Origin: Sediminibacterium sp. | GTDB lineage: Bacteria > Bacteroidota > Bacteroidia > Chitinophagales > Chitinophagaceae | Reading direction: 5' to 3' | DNA length: 22,470 bases | NCBI GenBank assembly: GCA_030158535.1 | Contig: JAOASV010000001.1 | Location: 1-22,470, forward strand | In this document: positions 8,112 through 15,284 of the stretch, one piece after another | Numbering within the stretch: the first letter of the stretch is position 1 | How the letters are laid out: every line of letters begins with the position of its first letter | The notes under the pieces: model-generated | The model's database searches: none | The model's input: the letters and a program-made list of their open reading frames with translations, nothing else | Told to the model about the DNA's origin: nothing | Position numbers and translations under genes: made by a program

Positions 8112-8165
8112 TAACCAACCAAGATTTAAAACTCATTATTAATAAGACTACCTAAATAGTACAAT

Positions 8166-9719
8166 ATGTCACTACCTAAGGAACCGCGGCAGAAAATGAT
8201 TAACATGATGTACCTAGTGCTTACTGCACTATTGGCACTGAATGTTTCGGCCGAAATTTTAAACGCTTTTAAAACCGTAGATCGCAGTTTGATGATTGCG
8301 AGCGGTGTTGCTGAGCAAAAAAATGAAGAGATCTTCAAATCATTTAAAGCAAAGCTCGAAGATCCAACTTCAAGAGAGAAAGCAGCGATTTGGGAACCCA
8401 AAGCGCAACAAGCAAGAAAAATATCTGACGAGTTATACAACTACATTGAAGGACTTAAACAAGAGCTTAAAAAAGAGTCTGGTCTTAAAACAGTAGATGG
8501 TAAAGAAGAATATAAAGAAGATGATTTAGATGCTGGAACGCGATTATTGGTGCAGCAAGCTCCAGAAGGAAAAGGAAAAGGTAAAGAGCTTTTTGAAAAA
8601 CTAAAAGCCTACAAAGAGCAGTTGTTAAGTATTGATCCGGAAATGAAAAAAGAAATTGAAGTGGGATTGCCACTTGATTTAACTATTCCTCCTACTTCTA
8701 GTGAAGCAGGAAAAAATGATTGGGCTTACGCTTATTTTCATATGACACCAACGATTGCTGCGATCACCATCATGAGTAAGTTTCAGAATGATGTAAGAAA
8801 CTCTGAATCAAAAGCAGTTGAGTTTTGTCATAAGCAAATTGGTCAAGTAGAAATTATTTACGATCAGTTCCAAGCTTTTGCTGGAACCAATACACAATAT
8901 TTAATGCCAGGTGAAGAGCTTGTTATTACAGCTGGTATTGGTGCATTTAGTAAAGCAGCGCAACCATCTATTACTATTGATGGGGCTAATGTGGCACTCA
9001 ATGCAGAAGGTACTGCAGAGTACAAAACACGTGTTGGTGGCTCTGGTGCTGGTATTAAGCGTGTAAGAATTTCTTACGCAAAACCTGATGGTACAACAGC
9101 TGTTGTAGAAAAAGAAATTAAATCTACAGTGGGTATACCTGCTGGATTAACCGTTTCTACCGACAAAACACGCGTGTTTTACAAAGGGTTAGAAAACCCG
9201 TTAAGTGTAACAGGTGGTGGCGGTGATGAAAAAGTAAACGTATCTATCGAAGGTGCAGGCGCTTCATTACGAAAAGCAGGTCCAGGTCAATACATCGTTA
9301 CATGTACACAATTGGGTACTGTTAACGTGGTGGCTAATGATGGGAAAAATATACAACGTATTGCCATTCCAGTTAAGCGTGTACCAGATCCAATTGTTGT
9401 AGTAGGTGGTAGCGCAGGTGGTGCTATGCCAGCAAATGTATTTCGTGTACAAAGTGGTGCTATTGCAGAGTTAAGAGATTTCGTATTTGAAGGAGTTGCT
9501 TACAAAGTAATGTCATTCATGCTCATTTGTACAGGTAAAGGTTTTGATGAACCTGAATTTGCCGAAGTAAATAGTGCTTCATTTAAAGACGCATCAGCAC
9601 AGACGCTTATTAGAAGATGTCAAGCTGGAACTACCGTTACCATTGGTGAAATTAAAGTATTGGAGCCAGGTGGTGGCACTAGAAAATTAGATCAAAACAT
9701 AACGTTCATATTGCAATAA
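8166..9719 (+). CDS. gldM: T9SS/gliding motor protein GldM/PorM
   Basis: The partner of GldL: its single N-terminal helix sits inside the GldL ring and its long periplasmic shaft passes motion to the GldK-GldN ring. The start EPRQKMINMMYLVLTALLAL is the family signature, with the motor-interface arginine at residue 8 and the membrane helix at about 11-33. The periplasmic part begins with a helical region (residues 40-200, rich in Lys and Glu). Ig-like beta domains follow, seen as alternating strands with Gly-rich turns from about 240 to 517. The 517-residue length is normal. It is 54 bases downstream of gldL and 11 bases upstream of gldN, so it is plainly part of the operon. Confidence 0.95.
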   Translation: MSLPKEPRQKMINMMYLVLTALLALNVSAEILNAFKTVDRSLMIASGVAEQKNEEIFKSFKAKLEDPTSREKAAIWEPKAQQARKISDELYNYIEGLKQELKKESGLKTVDGKEEYKEDDLDAGTRLLVQQAPEGKGKGKELFEKLKAYKEQLLSIDPEMKKEIEVGLPLDLTIPPTSSEAGKNDWAYAYFHMTPTIAAITIMSKFQNDVRNSESKAVEFCHKQIGQVEIIYDQFQAFAGTNTQYLMPGEELVITAGIGAFSKAAQPSITIDGANVALNAEGTAEYKTRVGGSGAGIKRVRISYAKPDGTTAVVEKEIKSTVGIPAGLTVSTDKTRVFYKGLENPLSVTGGGGDEKVNVSIEGAGASLRKAGPGQYIVTCTQLGTVNVVANDGKNIQRIAIPVKRVPDPIVVVGGSAGGAMPANVFRVQSGAIAELRDFVFEGVAYKVMSFMLICTGKGFDEPEFAEVNSASFKDASAQTLIRRCQAGTTVTIGEIKVLEPGGGTRKLDQNITFILQ

Positions 9720-9730
9720 AGCAGGTTACT

Positions 9731-10777
9731 ATGAAAAAAGTATTATTAATTGGTGTTGCTATTTCTTCCATGAGTTTTGGTGCTGTGGCACAAGGCTTTG
9801 GTAATTTAAAAGGCAAAAAAACAGCCTCTGCTGTTGATACAACCAAAAAAACAGGCACTCAAACTGCTACTCCTACAGGCGCACCTGTAGTGGCACCTAG
9901 TAACAATACTAATGCGGTGGCGCCAAAGCCAACCAAAACGGTTGATACTACTATCGTTGGTGGTTTTGGAGAAGTTGTTGCAAAAAGCTTGCGCAATGAA
10001 ACTGTCTCTGATCGTAAAACAAACCGTTCAAAAAATCCATTAGAGTACGAGTATTTAAGAGAAGATGATTTTTTGTATTCAGAGTTTATTTGGCGTGAAA
10101 TTGACGCTAGAGAAAAGATGAATCAATCATTCATTTATCCTGGTAAAGATAATACTGGAGACCAACGTTTCTTTTCTATCTTATTAAGTGCGATTCAAAA
10201 TGACAGCGTTGCAGCGTTTTCTGCAGAAGGTGGAGACGACCGTTTTACCAAGCAGTTAGCTTACGACGACATTACAAAAATGATGAAAGGAAAGCTTGAC
10301 ACCATTTTGGTTCAAAATGCCAATTTCCCAAATGTCTATGATACGACTGTTATTTTTGATACCAAGTTTGCCCCTAATCCAGATTCTATTTATACATTCC
10401 GTTTAAAAGAACAATGGATTGTTGACAAAGAGGCGAGTAGACTTTTTTGCAGAATCATTGGTATTGCACCGGTTGCAAAAATCATGATCAACAACAAGCC
10501 TACAACAAAAACATTGTTTTGGATATACTATCCTGATTTACGCAAGACCCTTAATAAGTATATGGTGTACAACCCAAAAAACTATGCGGGCCGTATGACA
10601 TGGGAAGAGCTGTTTGAAAGCCGTTTCTTCTCAAGCTACATTGTAAAATCTAGTAATAACAATCCTAACGACAAGTTCATTAGTCAAATGATTAAGAACC
10701 CGCTCTTTAGATTATTAGAAGGTGAAAATATTAAAGAAAGAATTTTCAATTACGAACAGGACTTATGGTCTTACTAA
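9731..10777 (+). CDS. gldN: T9SS ring protein GldN/PorN
   Basis: Periplasmic protein that forms the ring complex with GldK. A signal peptide is clear (residues 1-20, cleavage after AVA in SFGAVAQG). Residues 22-75 are a low-complexity Thr/Pro/Ala/Asn-rich linker. The GldN domain fills the rest, with the family features NPLEYEYLREDDFLYSEFIW, then FRLKEQWIVDKEASRLFCRI, then LFWIYYPDLRKTLNKYMVYN and the C-terminal WEELFESRFFSSYIVKSSN. It is the last gene of the operon and is followed within 20 bases by a strong hairpin. The length (348 residues) is slightly above the usual because of the linker. Confidence 0.95.
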   Translation: MKKVLLIGVAISSMSFGAVAQGFGNLKGKKTASAVDTTKKTGTQTATPTGAPVVAPSNNTNAVAPKPTKTVDTTIVGGFGEVVAKSLRNETVSDRKTNRSKNPLEYEYLREDDFLYSEFIWREIDAREKMNQSFIYPGKDNTGDQRFFSILLSAIQNDSVAAFSAEGGDDRFTKQLAYDDITKMMKGKLDTILVQNANFPNVYDTTVIFDTKFAPNPDSIYTFRLKEQWIVDKEASRLFCRIIGIAPVAKIMINNKPTTKTLFWIYYPDLRKTLNKYMVYNPKNYAGRMTWEELFESRFFSSYIVKSSNNNPNDKFISQMIKNPLFRLLEGENIKERIFNYEQDLWSY

Positions 10778-10794
10778 TTGTAAAACATCGTAAT

Positions 10795-10825
10795 AAAAAA
10801 AGGGACTTTTCAAGTCCCTTTTTTT
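10795..10825. terminator. Bidirectional intrinsic terminator between gldN and uvrC
   Basis: GGGACTT (10802-10808) pairs with AAGTCCC (10812-10818) around a TTC loop. The stem is flanked by seven As (10795-10801) and seven Ts (10819-10825), which extend the stem and give a T-run on both strands. It begins 17 bases after the gldN stop. The uvrC stop codon (10824-10826 on the minus strand) overlaps its far edge, so one element can end both convergent transcripts. Confidence 0.88.
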
Positions 10826-12632
10826 ATGGGTTGGCCTCAAAAAATTTTTGAAGCGCGGCAGCTTTTTTGGCGCCAATAAGTGCAGCAATATTTTGGGTAG
10901 GTTCTTTTTTAATATTTGCCACCGATTTAAATTGGTTAAGAAGAATTTCTCTTGTGGCTGGTCCAATGCCTTCAATGTTTTCTAGCGCAGTTGTAAAAGT
11001 GCCTTTGGATCTTTGGTTTCTATGAAACGTAATACCAAAACGGTGTACTTCATCTCTGATGCCTCTTAGTAGTTTTAAACTATCACTATCCCAAGGTAAT
11101 TTTAAGGACTGGCTATCACCTGCAAAAAATAGTTCTTCTTCATTTTTAGCAAGACCTACAAGGGTTGTGCTGCCAGTGAGCCCTAGGGCTTCTATGCTTT
11201 CTAGCGCGGCGCTTAACTGCCCCTTACCTCCATCAATTACAATCAGCTGCGGCATAGGATCACCTGCTTCCTGAACTCTTTTATACCTTCTATACACCAC
11301 TTCTTTCATAGTGGCAAAGTCGTTGATGCCTTCCACCGTTTTTACATTAAAATGGCGGTAATCTTTTTTGCTAGGCATGCCGTCTTTAAAACATACCATT
11401 GCGGATACGGGAAAGCTTCCCTGAAAGTTTGAGTTATCAAAACATTCGATATGGGTAGGCATTTCCTGTAAATGCAAATAAGATTGTAGTTCGGTGAGTA
11501 CAGATTTCTTTTCAGATGGTGTTTTGCCCTCTAGTTGCAATATTTTTTTAAGTTGCAGTTCTCTGGTAAAATAGGTAACGTTTTTAATAGATAGGTCGAG
11601 TAATTTTTTTTTGTCTCCAAGTTTTGGAACGGTGATGGTAATATTTTTATCAAAATACTCGACCGGATAGGGAACAATTATTTCGGTACTAAGACTATTA
11701 AAGTCGGCCCTTATTCTTTCAATAGCAAAACAAAGCAGTTCATCTTCGGGCTCATCTAATTTACCTTCTAATGGAACCGTATGGGTTTGTATGATACTTC
11801 CGTTTTGAACCATTAAGTAATTGACATACGCTAGTTTACCGTCTTTAATAATAGAAAACACGTCTAGATTAGAAAAATGCTTGCCTACTACCACCGATTT
11901 TTCTTGGTAAGTAAGTAAGAGATCCATTTTATATTTTAGCTGGGCTGCTTTTTCAAAATCGAGGGCCTCTGCATGCGCTTGCATTTCTTTTTTTAGATGG
12001 TTCATGAGTTGACTCATGTTGCCTTTTAGTAGACCTTTTAACTGCTCTAAACTATCATTGTAATCTGCTTCTGTTTGTAATGCAGCGCAGGGGGCCAAAC
12101 AATTACCTAGATGGTATTCTAGGCAAGGCTTAAATTTTTGTTTGTCGATGTTTTCTTGGCTCAAATTAAGCTTACAAGTGCGTAGTGGAATAAACTGCTT
12201 GATAAAACTTAATACTTCTCTGATGGTTCCTTTAGAGGTAAAGGGGCCAAGGTAAATGGATCCGTCATTGTATTTTTTCCAAGTCGAAAAAACGCGCGGA
12301 AACCGTTCTTTTTTGATGACTAAATACGGATAGCCTTTGTCATCTTTTAATAAAATATTGTAGCGAGGCTTGTACTGCTTAATTAAGGAGTTCTCTAGTA
12401 GTAATGCATCCTGCTCCGAGTCAACAATCGTAAATTCAATACGATCAATTTTTTGAACCAGCTCGATGGTCTTAAAGCTGCTTTGATTTTTTGTAAAATA
12501 AGAAGCAATTCTTTTTTTAAGACACTTTGCCTTACCTACATAAATCAGTACCCCCTTTGCATCATAGTATTTATAGATGCCAGGGTCTGCTGGTAATTTG
12601 TGTGCTAATTGTTGGTACTGCTCTTGGGTCAT
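10824..12632 (-). CDS. uvrC: Excinuclease ABC subunit C
   Basis: The dual nuclease of nucleotide excision repair, cutting on both sides of a lesion marked by UvrA and UvrB. The GIY-YIG domain is at the N-terminus (GIY 18-20, YVG 31-33, catalytic Glu80 in LLENSLIKQYKPRYN). Cysteines C153, C170, C178 and C182 fit the iron-sulfur cluster motif of UvrC. The UvrB-interacting UVR helix pair lies around 208-240. The RNase H-like 5' nuclease has Asp399 (ECFDNSNFQG), Asp467 (IVIDGGKGQ) and His530 (RDEVHRFGITFHR), and helix-hairpin-helix repeats close the protein (550-600). The length of 602 is normal. Its ATG directly follows the stop codon of the upstream lipoprotein gene, so translation is probably coupled to the ECF sigma operon. 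Confidence 0.97.
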   Translation of the reverse strand: MTQEQYQQLAHKLPADPGIYKYYDAKGVLIYVGKAKCLKKRIASYFTKNQSSFKTIELVQKIDRIEFTIVDSEQDALLLENSLIKQYKPRYNILLKDDKGYPYLVIKKERFPRVFSTWKKYNDGSIYLGPFTSKGTIREVLSFIKQFIPLRTCKLNLSQENIDKQKFKPCLEYHLGNCLAPCAALQTEADYNDSLEQLKGLLKGNMSQLMNHLKKEMQAHAEALDFEKAAQLKYKMDLLLTYQEKSVVVGKHFSNLDVFSIIKDGKLAYVNYLMVQNGSIIQTHTVPLEGKLDEPEDELLCFAIERIRADFNSLSTEIIVPYPVEYFDKNITITVPKLGDKKKLLDLSIKNVTYFTRELQLKKILQLEGKTPSEKKSVLTELQSYLHLQEMPTHIECFDNSNFQGSFPVSAMVCFKDGMPSKKDYRHFNVKTVEGINDFATMKEVVYRRYKRVQEAGDPMPQLIVIDGGKGQLSAALESIEALGLTGSTTLVGLAKNEEELFFAGDSQSLKLPWDSDSLKLLRGIRDEVHRFGITFHRNQRSKGTFTTALENIEGIGPATREILLNQFKSVANIKKEPTQNIAALIGAKKAAALQKFFEANP

Positions 12633-13208
12633 TTATGGAAGTATAACGCGAACAGCAATCGTTTTGTTGAGTACGTATCCCTTAGTCGTTTCTTTACTTA
12701 TGGACCTAGTAAAGCCCTCATTCGTTTTCCAACTCAATTGCTCTGTGCTTGTTGTGTCTTTACTGGTAAACTGTTTTCTAATAAAAACTCGTTTAATAAG
12801 GGATGTTTGTTCATCCATTAAGATATCAATATTTCTAACCGGAACGTCATTATTAAATGGCGTATAATTGATATTAAAACTGGCAGTCCCTGCGTCTCTA
12901 AATACTGATTCTTTGTAATTCTTTTTTTGGATACTATCGCTTATATCGGATTCAATAAATGAATGCACAATCGATGTAATTGAAGCGCCATCTGCTACAA
13001 TGCTATCTTTAATGGTGCCTTCTGTTGTAACAATACTAAACCTAGCCCCAAGACTATCAAAATGTTTTAATTGACTTTTAAAATAGGCAGCAATTGGATA
13101 AAAGCTAGTGGTATCAGAACTTGTATTGCCCGTATTGGTGGACAGTTTGTTATTGTTGCAGGCGCTTGCGATCACGCAAACAATGCATGCAATGAATACT
13201 GATTTCAT
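12633..13208 (-). CDS. Small uncharacterised lipoprotein
   Basis: I do not recognise a named domain. The N-terminus MKSVFIACIVCVIASAC is a short lipoprotein-type signal with Cys17 as the likely lipidation site (IASAC is a weak lipobox), followed by an Asn/Ser/Thr-rich spacer typical of exported lipoproteins. The remaining 160 residues alternate short beta-type stretches and polar turns. The segment FYPIAAYFKSQLKHFDS and the later Asp/Lys-rich strands suggest a small folded periplasmic domain. It lies nine bases after the barrel protein gene and its TAA stop is immediately followed by the uvrC ATG, so it belongs to the ECF operon. A role as a partner of the envelope-spanning protein is only an inference from position. 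Confidence 0.7.
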   Translation of the reverse strand: MKSVFIACIVCVIASACNNNKLSTNTGNTSSDTTSFYPIAAYFKSQLKHFDSLGARFSIVTTEGTIKDSIVADGASITSIVHSFIESDISDSIQKKNYKESVFRDAGTASFNINYTPFNNDVPVRNIDILMDEQTSLIKRVFIRKQFTSKDTTSTEQLSWKTNEGFTRSISKETTKGYVLNKTIAVRVILP

Positions 13209-13217
13209 GCCGTAAAA

Positions 13218-14585
13218 TTACTTAAACTGTTTGCTCCAACCTATTCGGAAGCCGTAATCAATCAAATTTTCTTTGATGGGATAAGGGTTGTTGTAAGTGG
13301 GAAGTGCTTGGTATCTGATTTGTGGCCCTAACTGCCAAATGGTATTGCCTTTTTGATAGCTAAATTGAATGCCAACACTGGTATTCATGTTCCATTTGCG
13401 CACGTAGTCATTACCAGCGGCATAATTTGCATAATCTGCAGAAAGTAGGTAAACATTTTTATTGACATTGTAAGTAGGCTGAATGGTAGCCTGAGTATGA
13501 ATGCCAAATTTCTTAAACCTTAAAAGCTGGTAATCGAGTCCAATAGGCAGGGCTAACTGGTATACCTTATTATTAAGTTGTGCCGCCCTAAAGCCAACAT
13601 TGTTATTGTAGCTCGACATTACAGAAATATTTTGCACTCTACCGCCATTCACTAATGCAAGGGTAGCAGCATTGACACCGGTTTCATAGGTATCAATCTG
13701 GTATTGTCTGATATTCAGTTGAAGTCCTGTTTTGAATTGTAATCTTTTAGTAACTGGATAATTGAATGTAAATCCAAGTTCTAATCCAATATCAGGTCTA
13801 TGTCTCACCGCCTGATTAAATGTTGTGGTTTGGACAACAGGCGAATTGATTGGAATGGCAATCAGTGAAGGTTGAATTAATTCCTTTACTTTTTGATCAT
13901 TGAGCACCCTAAAGCTGGCAGAAGGTGTAGCGTAAAATTGAACGCTGTATTTTTTCTTTTTTTGAACTAGGGTAGCACTAGCGGCAAGTTCAAAATTATG
14001 ATTGACCTGTGCATGTATAATTGCAGGTAAAAGGGAAGCGTTATTTATTTTATTTAAGGGGTCAATACTTGTAACAATATTTGCTGCTTCAAGGTTTTCT
14101 GATTTAGTATCCGTTAGTGATTCAGTTTCATCCAAAGTATTGTTTATATGAATTTCATTGCTTGCATTAGAAGTTGACAACGTGATCGTAGGTTCAACAT
14201 CCATTACACGCGAATGCGTAGTCGATGAAGCTTCAATAACCTGTTTTTTTATGGTAGGTTTTGAAGCTATCATTTGCACACTAGATTGATAAGTTGTAAA
14301 AGGTTTTTCAAGAGACTGGCTTGTGTTTTTTGGCTTCAAACGATTACTCGTAAGCACAACCGGTGCGGATTTTTGTGTTGCAATAAATGTAGAAACAGTG
14401 AGTGCCACAAGTACCGTTAATGCAATGATGGTAAGGGCTGGCCATGATTTATTTCCATGCACTTCTGTACGTATGTTGGTCCAGACACGACTAGATGGGT
14501 ACATCTTGTGTTCGTTTACCTCGTCAAGTATAAACTCCTCAAAAGCATCTAGTTGATTCCTCTTTTCCATATCTGCCCGCTTCAC
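13218..14585 (-). CDS. Sigma-operon protein: cytoplasmic segment, one inner-membrane helix, outer-membrane barrel-like domain
   Basis: An uncharacterised protein with three parts. Residues 1-47 are charged and probably cytoplasmic, with the PSSRVWTNI stretch (30-38) that I associate with proteins placed after ECF sigma factors in Bacteroidota. Residues 48-69 are a single membrane helix (WPALTIIALTVLVALTVSTF). A Ser/Thr/Asn-rich linker of about 140 residues follows. From about 213 to 455 the sequence alternates in the manner of an outer-membrane beta-barrel (strands such as GLELGFTFNYPVTKRLQFKT) and ends in IGWSKQFK. The start may be GTG at 14585, four bases after the sigma stop, or ATG at 14570; I kept the first. 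An anti-sigma or sensor role is inferred, not shown. Confidence 0.75.
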   Translation of the reverse strand: MKRADMEKRNQLDAFEEFILDEVNEHKMYPSSRVWTNIRTEVHGNKSWPALTIIALTVLVALTVSTFIATQKSAPVVLTSNRLKPKNTSQSLEKPFTTYQSSVQMIASKPTIKKQVIEASSTTHSRVMDVEPTITLSTSNASNEIHINNTLDETESLTDTKSENLEAANIVTSIDPLNKINNASLLPAIIHAQVNHNFELAASATLVQKKKKYSVQFYATPSASFRVLNDQKVKELIQPSLIAIPINSPVVQTTTFNQAVRHRPDIGLELGFTFNYPVTKRLQFKTGLQLNIRQYQIDTYETGVNAATLALVNGGRVQNISVMSSYNNNVGFRAAQLNNKVYQLALPIGLDYQLLRFKKFGIHTQATIQPTYNVNKNVYLLSADYANYAAGNDYVRKWNMNTSVGIQFSYQKGNTIWQLGPQIRYQALPTYNNPYPIKENLIDYGFRIGWSKQFK

Positions 14586-14589
14586 GTAA

Positions 14590-15168
14590 TTATTTTGGTA
14601 TCACCGACAACAACTCAAATTTCTCTTTGGGTGCATCAATAATTCTTTTCTTAATTAAAATATTTGAAAGCATTGTTTTAGCCCTTGTGTATTGGCTTCT
14701 ACTTGTGCTTTCTTCGATGTCTAATAATGTGCTAATTTCTCTATGGCTATAGCCTTCTATTGCAAATAAATTGAGCACCGTTTTATAGCCAATTGGCAAA
14801 AGTCTGATGCATTCAACTATTTGTTTAGACTGCATGATAGAAGCAATAGATTCTTCCTTTACTTCTAAATTTTCAGCACTTGTCAAATCTAAACTCTCCG
14901 TAAATTTTTTATACTTTTTCAAAAAGTTAATACTAGTGTGAACCATAATGCGCCTAATCCAACCCTCAAATGAACCTTTGTTTTGAAACGTATGTATTTG
15001 TGTAAAAACCATAATATACCCTTCTTGCAGCTTGTCTTCTGCATCTTCTCTATTTTGAGCAAACCGGTAGCAAACGCTTAGCATTTTGGGGCTATACCTA
15101 TTAAATAGCTCCCTTTGTGCAGCAGCATCATTTTGAAGGCAACCCGCAATAATAACTTGCTCGGTCAT
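14590..15168 (-). CDS. RNA polymerase ECF-type sigma factor
   Basis: A group 4 (extracytoplasmic function) sigma-70 family protein of 192 residues. Region 2 is visible as FNRYSPKMLSVCYRFAQNRE, EDKLQEGYIMVFTQIHTFQ and the -10 recognition part FEGWIRRIMVHTSINFLKK. Region 4 contains the helix-turn-helix YSHREISTLLDIEESTSRSQ then YTRAKTML. It lacks regions 1 and 3, as expected. The gene is the first of a packed operon with the barrel protein, the lipoprotein and uvrC, and is divergent from DUF1800 across 116 bases, which makes control of either side plausible. No classical zinc-binding anti-sigma gene follows; the next gene is the envelope-spanning protein. Confidence 0.93.
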   Translation of the reverse strand: MTEQVIIAGCLQNDAAAQRELFNRYSPKMLSVCYRFAQNREDAEDKLQEGYIMVFTQIHTFQNKGSFEGWIRRIMVHTSINFLKKYKKFTESLDLTSAENLEVKEESIASIMQSKQIVECIRLLPIGYKTVLNLFAIEGYSHREISTLLDIEESTSRSQYTRAKTMLSNILIKKRIIDAPKEKFELLSVIPK

Positions 15169-15240
15169 AGACTTGGTTTGATGGTACCTCTAATTTAGGT
15201 AAAAAAAAGGGGAAAAACAGTAAGATTGACGTATTAATTC

Positions 15241-15254
15241 AGTATTTTAATACT
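15241..15254. promoter_or_regulatory. Short inverted repeat in the sigma/DUF1800 divergent region
   Basis: AGTATTTTAATACT has perfect five-base arms around TTTA and lies near the middle of the 116-base divergent gap. It could be an operator or part of an ECF promoter. No clear TAnnTTTG box is visible on either strand in this gap, which would fit use of an alternative sigma factor but does not prove it. Confidence 0.25.
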
Positions 15255-15284
15255 CGATTTATACTGTAAAGCCCCCCTTTTACT

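Noticed and set aside
8136..8145. Palindrome TTATTAATAA between gldL and gldM
   Set aside because: It is a purely AT ten-base palindrome in an AT-rich gap, with no extension into the flanks; chance is sufficient.
14323..14556. Open frames opposite the barrel protein gene and similar antisense frames across the window
   Set aside because: They lie fully inside well-supported genes on the other strand and show no recognisable domain, signal or start context.
15226..15254. E. coli-like promoter TTGACG, 17 bases, AATACT before DUF1800
   Set aside because: Housekeeping promoters in Bacteroidota do not follow this pattern and the -10 part matches at only four of six bases.
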